Counted from the stretch's first letter, positions 1 through 7,590 are shown. The stretch is 12,513 nt of DNA from an uncultured Anaerolineae bacterium (GCA_937942115.1 CALDFY010000061.1:1-12513), one strand, 5' to 3'. Translations and numbers: made by a program. Notes: generated by a model from the letters alone, not told the origin.

Positions 1-511
1 CCAGCCGGTGGGCGGCGTCTATCTTCACGCCCCACCAGGAGGAGCCGGTGGGCGGGCCGTAGAGTTCCTGGTTGATGAAGTTGCCCCAGCGGCCGATGGC
101 CTGCCCCAGCGCCAGCCCCGGCGCGCCCAGGTCCAGCAGGGTGAGCAGAGGGAGTTTGTGGCGCCAGGCATAGATGGCCACGCCCAGCACGCCGCCGATG
201 ATGGCGCCGTAGATACCCAGCCCGCCCTGCCAGATTTTCAGAATGTCCGCCGGATGCTGGCGGTACCATTCCCACCCCAGCCCGCCCCCCCGGGGGCTGG
301 AGAAGACGTGATACAACCGGGCCCCGATGATGCCCAGGATCATCGCCACCACCAGGCCGTTCCAGATGTGGTCGGGGTGGATGCCCTTGCGGGGGGCCTG
401 GCGGGCCGCGTAGACGGCGCCCAGCAGGATGCCGATAGTGATGAGAACCCCGTACCAGTGAATGGCAACGGGGCCGATCCGTACCAGAATCGGGTCAACC
501 GGTGGCGTCAT
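1..511 (-). CDS. lgt: Prolipoprotein diacylglyceryl transferase (partial, 3' end beyond window)
   Basis: Lgt is an inner-membrane enzyme that moves diacylglycerol from phosphatidylglycerol onto the lipobox cysteine of prolipoproteins, the first step of lipoprotein maturation. Reading leftward from the ATG at 509-511 gives about 170 residues, starting MTPPVDPILVRIGPVAIHWY. Hydrophobic segments follow at about 18-36, 51-70 and 98-116. The family signature GQAIGRWGNFINQELYG lies at residues 136-152 and includes the conserved Arg and Asn of GRxGNF. The earlier motif reads GGLGIYG (96-102), with Tyr where the E. coli enzyme has its HGG histidine; I recall this variant from other non-proteobacterial Lgt proteins. 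The start is supported by AGGAG six bases upstream, which is the last unit of a tandem repeat. The family is usually about 260-300 residues, so roughly the C-terminal 40% is missing off the edge. It is the last gene seen in the leftward cluster; its role is housekeeping and unrelated to HypD. Confidence 0.95.
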   Translation of the reverse strand, partial: MTPPVDPILVRIGPVAIHWYGVLITIGILLGAVYAARQAPRKGIHPDHIWNGLVVAMILGIIGARLYHVFSSPRGGGLGWEWYRQHPADILKIWQGGLGIYGAIIGGVLGVAIYAWRHKLPLLTLLDLGAPGLALGQAIGRWGNFINQELYGPPTGSSWWGVKIDAAHRL

Positions 512-513
512 AC

Positions 514-596
514 AATTCTCCTGATTCTCTGATTCTCCTGATTCTCCTGATTCTCTGATTCTCCGATTCTCCGATTCTCCGATTCTCCTGATTCTT
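514..596. repeat. Ten-unit GATTCTC-type tandem repeat between the gamma-subunit gene and lgt
   Basis: On the plus strand the whole gap is built of 7-9-base units reading GATTCTC followed by C, T or CT. They begin at about 514, 523, 531, 540, 549, 557, 565, 573, 581 and 590. The first unit starts AATTCTC and the last ends GATTCTT, overlapping the TGA stop of the upstream gene. On the transcribed (minus) strand each unit reads GAGAATC, usually preceded by AG, G or A, so it resembles a Shine-Dalgarno site repeated about ten times. The copy nearest lgt is its actual ribosome-binding site. Unit lengths of 8 and 9 alternate, as expected for slippage-prone DNA. Confidence 0.93.
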
Positions 597-1435
597 CACA
601 GGAAACCTTCCAGGAAGCCAGCAATCTCGTACTGCCAGAAGACGGGGCCGTCCTTGCAGACGAATTTCTCCCCCAGGTTGCAGCGCCCGCATTTGCCGAT
701 GCCGCAGTGCATGCGGGCCTCCAGCGTGGTGAGCATCTGTTCTGGGGCGAACCCCAGTTTCTTCAGGGTCAGGAAGACGAAGTGGATCATAATCGGCGGG
801 CCGCAGGTAATGGCGACGGCGTTCTCCGGCGACGGGGCCACTTTCTCCAGCAACTGGGTGATGAGGCCGACGTTGCCGGTCCACCCCGGCCCGGCCTGGT
901 CCACGGTGACGTGGAGATCGGTGGCCCAGGCGGAGCGCCACTCGTCAAACTCCTCGGTGAAGACCAGCAGGTCCGGGCTGCGGGCGGCCCAGAGGATGGT
1001 CAGGTGGCCGTAGTCCTCGCGGCGGTCCAGGATGGTGTGGATGACGGGCCGCAGGGGGGCGCCGCCGATGCCGCCGCCCAGAATGACGATGTTCTTGCCG
1101 CGCAACCGGTCCATGGGGAACCAGTTCCCCAGCGGCCCCCGCACGCCCACCGGGTCGCCCACATCCAGGGAGTGGAGCGCGAAGGTCACATGCCCCAGGG
1201 CGTTGACGGCGAATTCCAGGACGGGGCCCCGGTGGGGGGTGGACGTGATGCCGAAGGGGGCCTCCCCGGCGCCGAACGCGGAGACAAAGGCGAACTGTCC
1301 GGGCTTGTAATCGGCGAAGGCGGCCCGGCCCTCCGGCTCCAGCAGTTCCACCTGGAACAACTTGATCCCGGTCGCCAGGTTGCGGATACCGACCAGCCGG
1401 CCCCGGTAGGGGCGCATCGGATTGGTAAGGGGCAT
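596..1435 (-). CDS. FAD/NAD(P)-binding 2Fe-2S oxidoreductase, sulfhydrogenase gamma-subunit / AsrB-like
   Basis: This 279-residue flavoprotein belongs to the ferredoxin-reductase family that includes sulfhydrogenase gamma (HydG), AsrB and PyrK. These proteins pass electrons between NAD(P)H, FAD and a 2Fe-2S centre. The FAD domain covers about 10-110, with PGQFAFV at 45-51, FGITS at 61-65 and a GPLG element at 100-103. The NAD(P) domain covers about 114-235, with the glycine-rich VILGGGIGG at 117-125 and CGPP at 211-214. The C-terminal cluster ligands are C244, C249, C252 and C260. The ATG at 1433-1435 is preferred over the upstream GTG at 1460-1462 because AGGAGG lies six bases before it. The gene follows HypD by 50 bp. 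Its usual partner, the beta subunit, is encoded on the other side of HypD, and no hydrogenase or AsrC gene is present. The family is clear; the electron acceptor is unknown, and hydrogenase or sulfite-reductase activity should not be inferred. Confidence 0.88.
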   Translation of the reverse strand: MPLTNPMRPYRGRLVGIRNLATGIKLFQVELLEPEGRAAFADYKPGQFAFVSAFGAGEAPFGITSTPHRGPVLEFAVNALGHVTFALHSLDVGDPVGVRGPLGNWFPMDRLRGKNIVILGGGIGGAPLRPVIHTILDRREDYGHLTILWAARSPDLLVFTEEFDEWRSAWATDLHVTVDQAGPGWTGNVGLITQLLEKVAPSPENAVAITCGPPIMIHFVFLTLKKLGFAPEQMLTTLEARMHCGIGKCGRCNLGEKFVCKDGPVFWQYEIAGFLEGFL

Positions 1436-1485
1436 ACTCAGCCTCCTGACTGTGGATTCCACAGGCTATCCGGGCGAACGGACGT

Positions 1486-3852
1486 TCAGAACGACTCGTG
1501 CTCTGTTCGGGCGATGATTTCGTCCTGCAGGGCCTTCGTCAGGTCGCAGAAGTAGTCGCTATAGCCGGCTACCCGTACAATTAGACTCCGGTGCTCCTCC
1601 GGATGCTCCTGCGCGGCCCGCAGCGTGGCCGCATCCACCACGTTGAACTGAATGTGATGTCCGCCCAGGCGGAAGTAGGTCCGGATCAACTGGACGAATT
1701 TGTCCAGCCCCTCCTCCGTCTTCAGCAGGGACGGGTTGAACTTCTGGTTGAGCAGGGTGCCGCCGGTGCGGACGTGGTCCATTTTGGCGGCGGACTTGAG
1801 GACGGCCGTCGGGCCGCGCCGGTCGGCGCCCTGGACCGGAGAAATGCCCTCGGAGAGCGGCATCCCCGCCTTCCGCCCGTCCGGCAGCGCGCCGATGACG
1901 GAGCCGAAGTAGACGTGGACGGTGGTCGGGAGCAGGTTGATGTGATAACGTCCGCCTTTGGTGTTGGGACGTCCATCCACCGCCCGGAAGTACGCCTCAA
2001 AGACGGCCCGCATCACCTCGTCGGCGTAGTCGTCGTCATTGCCGTATTTAGGGGTTCGGTGCAGCAGGGTCTGGCGCAGCGACTCGTAGCCGACAAAGTC
2101 GCTCCGCAGGGCCGAGAGCAGTTCCTCCATGGAGACGGTGCGCTGGTCAAAGACGTGGTAGCGGACGGCGGTCAGGCTGTCGGTGATGCTCCCCAGGCCG
2201 ACGCCCTGGATGTAGGTGGTGTTGTAGCGGGCGCCGCCGTCATGATAGTCCTTTCCCCTGGCGATACAATCGTCAATCAGAATGGAAAGGAACGGCGCGG
2301 GCATATAGCGGGCATACAGCCGTTCTATGACGTTGTTGCCGCGCACCTTGACGTCCACAAAATAGCGCAGTTGCCGCTCAAAGGCGGCGAAGAGTTCATC
2401 AAACGAGGCGAAGTCCCTGGGATCGCCTGTCTCCAGGCCAATCCGGCGGCCCGTGCGGGGGTCTACCCCGTTGTGCAGGGTGATCTCCAGAATCTTGGGC
2501 AAGTTCATGTAGCCCGTGAGGATGTAACTCTCCTTGCCGAAGGCGCCCGTCTCCACACAACCGCTGGTGCCGCCGTTGCGGGCGTCGGCCAGGGATTTGC
2601 CCTGACGCAGGAGTTCCTGGACGACCAGGTCGGCGTTGAAGACCGAGGGTTGCCCGAAGCCGGTGCGGATGATGCGGGCGGCCCGTTTGATGAACGCGTC
2701 CGGGCTCTTCTGGCTGACCTGGATGGACGCACTGGGCTGGAGAAGCCGCATCTCCTCCACCACGTCCAGGATGAGGTAGGTCAGTTCGTTGACGCCGTCG
2801 GAGCCGTCCTCCCGCAGCCCGCCCAGGTTGATCTGAGCGAAGTCCGTGTAGGTGGCGCTCTCCGCCGCCGTCACGCCCACTTTAGGCGGCGCAGGCTGGT
2901 TGTTGAATTTGATCCACAGGCACTGAAGCAACTCTTCGGCCTGCTCCCGCGTGAGCGTCCCGTCCTCCAGTCCCTTCCGGTAGAACGGGTAGAGATGTTG
3001 GTCCAACCGCCCCGGGCTGAAGGAGTCCCAGGTGTTCAGTTCGGTGGTCACGCCCAGGTGGACGAACCAGTAGTACTGGATGGCCTCCCAGAAGTCCCGG
3101 GGCGGGTAGGCGGGGACGCGGGTGCAGACCTCGGCGATGCGCTCCAGTTCCCGCCGTCGCCGGGGGTCGGGCTCGCGGGCGGCCAGTTCCCGCGCCTTCT
3201 CCGCGTGCCGTTCGGCGAAGCGGATCAGCGCGTCCGCGCAGATGAGCATCGCCTTCAGTTCTTCCTGTTTGTCGTAGGCCTCCGGGTCGTTCAGGTCGTC
3301 CAGGTTCGCCAGCGCGCGGCGGATGTCCTCCTGAAAGTCCCGCATCCCCTTGCGGTAGATTTTATCGTCCAGGACGGTGTGGCCCGGCGCCCGCTGTTCC
3401 ATAAATTCGGTGAAGACGCCGGCCTCGTAGGCGGCCTTCCACTCGTCCGTCATCTCCCGGAAGATGACGTCGCGCAGGGACCTGCCGCGCCAGAAGGGGA
3501 TGACGACTTCCGCGTAGACCTGCCGGGCCTGCGGGCTGACGGCGAAGGGGATTTTCTCCCGCGAGTTCAGAATGTCCAGGTCCTCCAGACTGTGGCAACA
3601 GAGTTCGGGGTAGGTGGGCGCGGCTTTCGGGAAGGGCCCCTTCTCGCCGACGATCAGTTCGCCCTCGCCGATGTAGATTGTTCGGTGTTCCATAATGTAG
3701 CGGAAAGCCAGGGCGCGGCGCATCGGCGCGGAAATCGGACCCAGGTTCTGGCGGTAGAATTCGGTGACCAGTTCGGCCCGTTCGGTGGAAAGAGTGGGGC
3801 GGGCTTCCAGACTCTGCTCCCTCAGTCGGGCGACACGGTCCGTCATCGGCAT
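1486..3852 (-). CDS. hypD: Glycyl radical enzyme, trans-4-hydroxy-L-proline dehydratase (HypD)-like
   Basis: This is a 788-residue glycyl radical enzyme. HypD removes water from trans-4-hydroxy-L-proline through a thiyl radical to give 1-pyrroline-5-carboxylate, which ProC reduces to proline. The thiyl cysteine is C432 in GTSGCVETG, with catalytic E434, and the glycyl radical is G763 in RVAGYSD. From memory of the Clostridioides difficile enzyme, its contacts F152, H160, S334, D339, F340, C434, E436, Y450 and T645 match F150, H158, S332, D337, F338, C432, E434, Y448 and T643 here, a constant offset of two. Length also matches (about 789). The ATG at 3850-3852 is chosen over one at 3895-3897: GGAGGT lies seven bases upstream and the protein then aligns with HypD's N-terminus. 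It is cytosolic and oxygen-sensitive. It needs a radical-SAM activase, and none is in the window; proC is also absent. Flanking electron-transfer genes lie 50 and 58 bp away. A related cyclic amino acid cannot be excluded as substrate. Confidence 0.88.
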   Translation of the reverse strand: MPMTDRVARLREQSLEARPTLSTERAELVTEFYRQNLGPISAPMRRALAFRYIMEHRTIYIGEGELIVGEKGPFPKAAPTYPELCCHSLEDLDILNSREKIPFAVSPQARQVYAEVVIPFWRGRSLRDVIFREMTDEWKAAYEAGVFTEFMEQRAPGHTVLDDKIYRKGMRDFQEDIRRALANLDDLNDPEAYDKQEELKAMLICADALIRFAERHAEKARELAAREPDPRRRRELERIAEVCTRVPAYPPRDFWEAIQYYWFVHLGVTTELNTWDSFSPGRLDQHLYPFYRKGLEDGTLTREQAEELLQCLWIKFNNQPAPPKVGVTAAESATYTDFAQINLGGLREDGSDGVNELTYLILDVVEEMRLLQPSASIQVSQKSPDAFIKRAARIIRTGFGQPSVFNADLVVQELLRQGKSLADARNGGTSGCVETGAFGKESYILTGYMNLPKILEITLHNGVDPRTGRRIGLETGDPRDFASFDELFAAFERQLRYFVDVKVRGNNVIERLYARYMPAPFLSILIDDCIARGKDYHDGGARYNTTYIQGVGLGSITDSLTAVRYHVFDQRTVSMEELLSALRSDFVGYESLRQTLLHRTPKYGNDDDYADEVMRAVFEAYFRAVDGRPNTKGGRYHINLLPTTVHVYFGSVIGALPDGRKAGMPLSEGISPVQGADRRGPTAVLKSAAKMDHVRTGGTLLNQKFNPSLLKTEEGLDKFVQLIRTYFRLGGHHIQFNVVDAATLRAAQEHPEEHRSLIVRVAGYSDYFCDLTKALQDEIIARTEHESF

Positions 3853-3910
3853 AACGGGCACCTCCCTCTGCTCCCTGCTCCTTGCGACCTGCGACACTGC
3901 GACCAGACGC

Positions 3911-4918
3911 TCACGCTCCGGCGACGTCCTCCATCACCTCGGTAATGTCTATCTCCACCGGGCAGGCGACGATACAGCGGCCACAGCCAACACAGCCCAG
4001 GGGGCCGAAGTCCTCCGGATAGTAACAGAACTTGCACATAAAGCGGTTGCGCAGCCGTTCCCAGTTGGTGGGACGGGGGTTGTGGCCCCCCGCTACCCGC
4101 CGGTAGTTGGGGCTGGTACAGGCGTCCCACACCCGGATCCGTTCGGTGAGGACCCGTCCGGGCCGCACATCCACCACCCGGTCCACCACGTCGTAGCAGC
4201 GACATGTCGGGCAGACGTAGGTGCAGATGCGGCAACTGAGGCACCGTTCGCCGTGGCGCATCCACAGGCGCTGTTCCTCAAAGAGGGTCCGCCACTTCTC
4301 CGTCGGCGTGACCGGGACCGGCGGGTTGTACTCTTCCACCGGTATCGGGCGGGGTTCGCCCCGGACCTCCGCCAGGGGCAGGCTCTCCAGGACGGCCACG
4401 CCCTTCGGCGTCACCGGCTGGAGGATGTAGAGGCCGCCTTCGGCGGGACGGACCAGGACGTCCAGGTGGGTCGGGTCGGCGGGGCCGCCGCCCATAGAGG
4501 TGCAGAAGCACCCGTCCCACATCCGGGTACAGGCCATGCCCACCAGCGTCGTCCGCTCCCGGTGGTGGCGGTAGTAGGCGTCGGGTGGGTCCTGGTTCAG
4601 GAACAGCGCGTCTATGGCGGCCAGACCGTGCGCGTCGCAGGGGCGCAGGCCGAAGATCACCTGGCGGCGGTCGGGCAGGACTTCCTCCAGGGTCACGTCC
4701 TTCCCGCGCTGCTCAATGCGCAGGATGACCTCGGTGGCGGGGAAGAGAAACTCTTTGGCCGGGAGTTCGGGCCGTTCGTACTCCAGCAGGACCTCCGCGC
4801 CGGAGTGGACGGGGCGGTAAAGGACGTGCCCGTCCACATCCCGGGGGGCAATCAGGTCGGCTTCCTGAGCCAGACGGTCCAGCCAGGCCAGCAATCCCTC
4901 GCGCGTGGCGTATCGCAT
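3911..4918 (-). CDS. 4Fe-4S dicluster electron-transfer protein, sulfhydrogenase beta-subunit / AsrA-like
   Basis: This 335-residue iron-sulfur protein resembles the beta subunit of sulfhydrogenase (HydB) and AsrA. Such proteins connect a flavoprotein partner to a catalytic unit through 4Fe-4S centres. The N-terminal domain has LRPCDAHGL (91-99) and GCFCTSMGG (136-144), both typical of the family. The C-terminal ferredoxin part has C226, C229, C232 and C236 (with C239 and C241 just after) and C309, C312, C315 and C319. An extra CxxC lies at C295/C298. No membrane segment or signal peptide is seen, so it should be cytosolic. The ATG at 4916-4918 has GGAG six bases upstream. HypD starts 58 bp downstream, and the likely partner, the gamma-like flavoprotein, lies beyond HypD. 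No hydrogenase or AsrC subunit is visible, so its partner is either HypD metabolism or a protein encoded elsewhere. Confidence 0.87.
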   Translation of the reverse strand: MRYATREGLLAWLDRLAQEADLIAPRDVDGHVLYRPVHSGAEVLLEYERPELPAKEFLFPATEVILRIEQRGKDVTLEEVLPDRRQVIFGLRPCDAHGLAAIDALFLNQDPPDAYYRHHRERTTLVGMACTRMWDGCFCTSMGGGPADPTHLDVLVRPAEGGLYILQPVTPKGVAVLESLPLAEVRGEPRPIPVEEYNPPVPVTPTEKWRTLFEEQRLWMRHGERCLSCRICTYVCPTCRCYDVVDRVVDVRPGRVLTERIRVWDACTSPNYRRVAGGHNPRPTNWERLRNRFMCKFCYYPEDFGPLGCVGCGRCIVACPVEIDITEVMEDVAGA

Positions 4919-4965
4919 GGGCGGCTCCGTTTGTAGTAAGGTACGAAACGAAGTGGAGTGCCGTC

Positions 4966-5988
4966 TTACGGGCCGGTAGCCTCCATTTCGGGCAGGGGCA
5001 GGATAAACGGCGCGTTGGAGGGCACCAGCATCACCCGGACGCCCGGGGCCAGTTTAGAGATGTACTCGTAGGTGAGGAGGTTGGGGTTGGCCGCCAGGGC
5101 CTCGGCGATCAGTTTCAGTGCTTCCGCCTCCGCCCGGGCCCGGATCAGCCGGGCCTCCGCCTCCCCTTTGGCCTGGATAACGGCGGCGTCGGCCTGGCCC
5201 TGGGCCACCTGCCGCGCCTGCTCTGCCTCCTGCTTCTTCTGCTCCACCACGAACTTCGCCTGCAGCGCCTGCTGCTCAGCGATCTGCTTCTGTTCAATGG
5301 ACTGGGCGTACTCAGGGGTGAACGTAATATCCCGCAGGACGAAGTCCACTAACGTCAATCCGTTGGCGCTCAGGACCTCTTCCAGACGGCGGGAGATTTC
5401 GGCCGTCACCTCAAATCGTTTGGTGCTCACCACCTCGTCCACCCGATACTGAGAGACGACGTCCCGGATGATCCCGCGCGTCTCCGGGTGGATAAGGTCC
5501 TGTTCGTAGCGATGCTGCCAGCGGATATGCAGACGAATGACCTGAGTGGGGTCAATTTCGTAGATGACGGATGAGTCCACAAAGATGCGCTGTCCGTCCA
5601 GGGTGCGGGCTTCCACCGTCATCTCTCCTTCCCATTCGCCCTCGCCGGGGGTCTTGGCCATAGTGAAGGTCTGACGGGCGATGGGGTAGGTCTCCACCCG
5701 TTCCACGAAGGGGATGATCCAGTGCAGGCCGGGGGAGAGGGGTTCCGGGCGCAGGCCGCCTTCTCCCAGGACGGTGATGACGACGCCCATCTGGTAGGGT
5801 TCAATGAAGACCAGGCCCGCGCTGATGAGGGTGAACGCCAGGGCGCCGACCAGCGCCACCACGGTCAGAGAGAGCAGAGCCCTCGGGGCCCGACGGATCG
5901 CCACGCGCCAGAGCGTCAGCGCGATCAGGGCGAACAGGGCCATCCAGAACAGGGTAGCCAGGACGCGAAAGAGTGCAACGGCGTGCAT
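4966..5988 (-). CDS. SPFH/band-7 (prohibitin-like) membrane protein
   Basis: This is a 340-residue membrane-anchored scaffold of the SPFH (stomatin/prohibitin/flotillin/HflK-C) superfamily. Members form large oligomers that organise membrane domains or control membrane proteases. Two hydrophobic helices lie at about 8-28 and 38-61. An SPFH core covers about 62-225, including GLHWIIPFVERVETYPI (87-103). An Ala/Glu/Gln-rich coiled coil covers about 228-296, with QGQADAAVIQAKGEAEA at 263-279, typical of band-7 proteins. The tail at 318-334 is hydrophobic and proline-containing. AAGGAGG sits about five bases upstream of the ATG. The beta-subunit gene starts 47 bp downstream, so the two may be cotranscribed, but I see no mechanistic link to HypD. 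No protease partner (FtsH, NfeD or ClpP-type) is present. The exact subfamily cannot be assigned from sequence alone. Confidence 0.92.
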   Translation of the reverse strand: MHAVALFRVLATLFWMALFALIALTLWRVAIRRAPRALLSLTVVALVGALAFTLISAGLVFIEPYQMGVVITVLGEGGLRPEPLSPGLHWIIPFVERVETYPIARQTFTMAKTPGEGEWEGEMTVEARTLDGQRIFVDSSVIYEIDPTQVIRLHIRWQHRYEQDLIHPETRGIIRDVVSQYRVDEVVSTKRFEVTAEISRRLEEVLSANGLTLVDFVLRDITFTPEYAQSIEQKQIAEQQALQAKFVVEQKKQEAEQARQVAQGQADAAVIQAKGEAEARLIRARAEAEALKLIAEALAANPNLLTYEYISKLAPGVRVMLVPSNAPFILPLPEMEATGP

Positions 5989-6007
5989 TTTTCCTCCTTA
6001 TCCTTAC

Positions 6008-6055
6008 GCCGATGGGAAATCGGCCTCCCCTGGGGGCAACCGCGAGGGTTGCCCC
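6008..6055. repeat. Two adjacent hairpins in the MFS/band-7 gap
   Basis: The 85-bp gap contains a 6-bp stem (GCCGAT 6008-6013 with ATCGGC 6019-6024, 5-base loop). Next to it is a stronger 9-bp perfect stem (GGGGCAACC 6033-6041 with GGTTGCCCC 6047-6055, loop GCGAG). No T-run follows on either strand, so it is not a standard intrinsic terminator. The GGGGCAACC palindrome resembles a short dispersed repeat I recall from environmental bacterial genomes. It might lower read-through or protect a 3' end in the MFS to band-7 transcript. Confidence 0.6.
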
Positions 6056-6073
6056 TACGCTTTGCGCCAGGCG

Positions 6074-7465
6074 TCAACCTGCAGGGACGGGCCGGGCGCG
6101 GATGTTCCCCCGGGCCAGCGAGGCGAAGACGCCCAGGGCGCAGAGGACGACGAAGACACCAAAGGCGGCCCGCGCGCTGGTCAGGAAGCGAGCGGCGGTC
6201 TCCGGCGTCACCGCCGTCCCGCCCATCAAGAGCGCGAAAATCAGCATGACGATGCCCATACTGAGCATCTGGCCGGTCAGCCGCATCGTCGCCAGGGTCG
6301 CCGAGGCGACACCGTAGCGGGCGCGGTCCACCGAACTCATCACCGCGTTCGTGTTGGGGGAGGAGAAGAGGGCGAACCCGAATCCCAGCAGGGCCAGAAC
6401 GCCAACGACGTAGGAGACAGCGGTGCCCGGCCCCAGAGGATAGAGCAAGGCCAGCCCGATCACCGTCAGCGCCATACCGGTGGAGGCGACGATGCGCGGC
6501 TCCACCCGGTCGGAGAGCCAGCCCGCCAGCGGGGAGAAGAGGGCCTGAATGACCGGCTGGACCAGGAGGACGGTCCCCGCCTGCTGGGGACTCACCCCGC
6601 GCACCGACTGCAGGTACAGGCTGAGCAGGAAACCCACGGCAGATGTGGCGCTATAATTGATGAGGGCGGCCAGGTTGGAGAAAGTGAAAGCCGGATTGTT
6701 CCGGAAGAGGTTCAGTTCCAGGACCGGGGTCTGCGCCCGCGTTTCCCAGAAGGCGAAGAGGGCCAGGACCAGCAGACCGACCAGGGTCAGCGCGGCGCCC
6801 AATGCCGACGGGAGGCGGGAGAAGCCGTAGATGAGGGCAGCCAACCCCACGCCGTAGAGGACGGAGCCGGGCCCGTCAAAGCCTTCCCCGTTGGCCCGCC
6901 ACTCCCCCTGGAGTTTCCCGGCGGCCAGCGCGGCCACCAGCGCGGCCAGCGGCACGTTCAGGAAGAAGATGCTCCGCCAGCCCCACTGCTGGGTGAGGAC
7001 GCCGCCCAGGAAGGGGCCGACGGAGAGGCCCACGTAGACGGCAGCGACGTTCAGCCCCAGCACCCGTCCCCGTTCCTGGGGCGGGAAGACGGAGGTCAGA
7101 ATGGCGACACCGGTGCCGAAAATCATCGCGCCGCCGACCCCCTGCACCACCCGGGCGGCGATGAGGGTCCCCACCGACGGGGCCAGGCCGGAGGCCAGCG
7201 CGCCGACTGCATAGACCACCAGTCCCCAGACGAAAATGCGCTTCCGTCCCCGCTGGTCGGCCAGTTTGCCGAAGGGGACCAGAAAAACGGCCGAGGCCAG
7301 GAGGTAGGCGGTGGAAATCCACCCCAGCAAGAGCGCGTCGGCGGCGAATTCCCGACCGATGGACGGCAGGGCGATGTTCAACGCCGACCCCATAAAAGGG
7401 GTGAGGAACGAACTGCAGGTGGCGACCAGCACGGCGACGCGGCGGGTGGCTGAGGTTTCTCCCAT
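6074..7465 (-). CDS. MFS transporter, DHA2 (EmrB/QacA-type) family, 14 TM
   Basis: This 463-residue inner-membrane permease is of the 14-helix drug:H+ antiporter (DHA2) type, which exports small toxic or signalling molecules using the proton gradient. About 14 hydrophobic segments can be counted, from roughly 10-30 to 432-450. Motif A is GKLADQRGRKR (66-76) in the loop between helices 2 and 3. Motif C is GLSVGPFLGG (146-155) in helix 5, the mark of exporters. The first-helix motif reads GSALNIALPSI (26-36), with Ser in place of the usual Asp of this subfamily, so proton coupling may differ. The ATG at 7463-7465 is preferred over the longer frame because AGGAGT lies six bases upstream and a promoter lies just before that, leaving a leader of only about 22 nt. 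The substrate is unknown. The gene heads the leftward cluster and is divergent from the EF-G2 gene. Confidence 0.92.
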   Translation of the reverse strand: MGETSATRRVAVLVATCSSFLTPFMGSALNIALPSIGREFAADALLLGWISTAYLLASAVFLVPFGKLADQRGRKRIFVWGLVVYAVGALASGLAPSVGTLIAARVVQGVGGAMIFGTGVAILTSVFPPQERGRVLGLNVAAVYVGLSVGPFLGGVLTQQWGWRSIFFLNVPLAALVAALAAGKLQGEWRANGEGFDGPGSVLYGVGLAALIYGFSRLPSALGAALTLVGLLVLALFAFWETRAQTPVLELNLFRNNPAFTFSNLAALINYSATSAVGFLLSLYLQSVRGVSPQQAGTVLLVQPVIQALFSPLAGWLSDRVEPRIVASTGMALTVIGLALLYPLGPGTAVSYVVGVLALLGFGFALFSSPNTNAVMSSVDRARYGVASATLATMRLTGQMLSMGIVMLIFALLMGGTAVTPETAARFLTSARAAFGVFVVLCALGVFASLARGNIRARPVPAG

Positions 7466-7493
7466 GAGATGACTCCTGCCGTCGGTTGCAGAT

Positions 7494-7521
7494 ATTATAG
7501 CACTACCCCCTGCACAGGCAA
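7494..7521 (-). promoter_or_regulatory. Extended -10 sigma70-type promoter for the MFS gene
   Basis: On the minus strand a perfect TATAAT (7494-7499) is preceded by TGC, making an extended -10. A TTGCCT -35 (7516-7521, four of six matches) lies 16 bp upstream. The expected start is near 7487, about 22 nt before the MFS ATG. It is back to back with the rightward promoter at 7542-7570. Confidence 0.75.
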
Positions 7522-7541
7522 GCCACCGTTCTCCAACCGGA

Positions 7542-7570
7542 TTGACAGTTTCGCAGTTTTCCATTAGAAT
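7542..7570 (+). promoter_or_regulatory. Consensus sigma70-type promoter reading toward the EF-G2 gene
   Basis: TTGACA (7542-7547) is a perfect -35. It is followed by a 17-bp spacer and TAGAAT (7565-7570), five of six matches to the -10. The expected start is near 7577. The first plausible gene downstream is the EF-G2-type gene at 7970, so this transcript would carry a leader of about 390 nt containing the MITE-like element. Confidence 0.75.
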
Positions 7571-7590
7571 ACTTGTTGAAGCCCGGGCCC

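Noticed and set aside
514..596. CRISPR array
   Set aside because: Units are only 7-9 bases with no spacers; it is a simple tandem repeat.
495..941. Minus-strand frame running through the GATTCTC repeat array into lgt
   Set aside because: Its first part is an off-frame reading of the gamma-subunit gene, and its tail is only the translated repeat (NQRIRRIRRI-type).
1591..3945. 784-codon open frame on the plus strand opposite the glycyl radical enzyme
   Set aside because: It is a by-product of GC-rich codon use in the opposite gene: low-complexity Gly/Val/Asp/Arg protein, no recognisable domain, and the minus-strand frame is an unmistakable enzyme.
596..4918. Sulfhydrogenase or anaerobic sulfite reductase operon
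   Set aside because: Only the beta- and gamma-like (AsrA/AsrB-like) electron-transfer subunits are present; no NiFe hydrogenase subunit or AsrC is seen.
6033..6055. Intrinsic terminator after the MFS gene
   Set aside because: The hairpin is strong but no T-run follows on either strand; recorded as a palindromic repeat instead.
5804..7453. 549-codon plus-strand frame opposite the MFS and band-7 genes
   Set aside because: It is an extremely Gly/Gln/Arg/Glu-rich shadow spanning two genuine genes and their gap.
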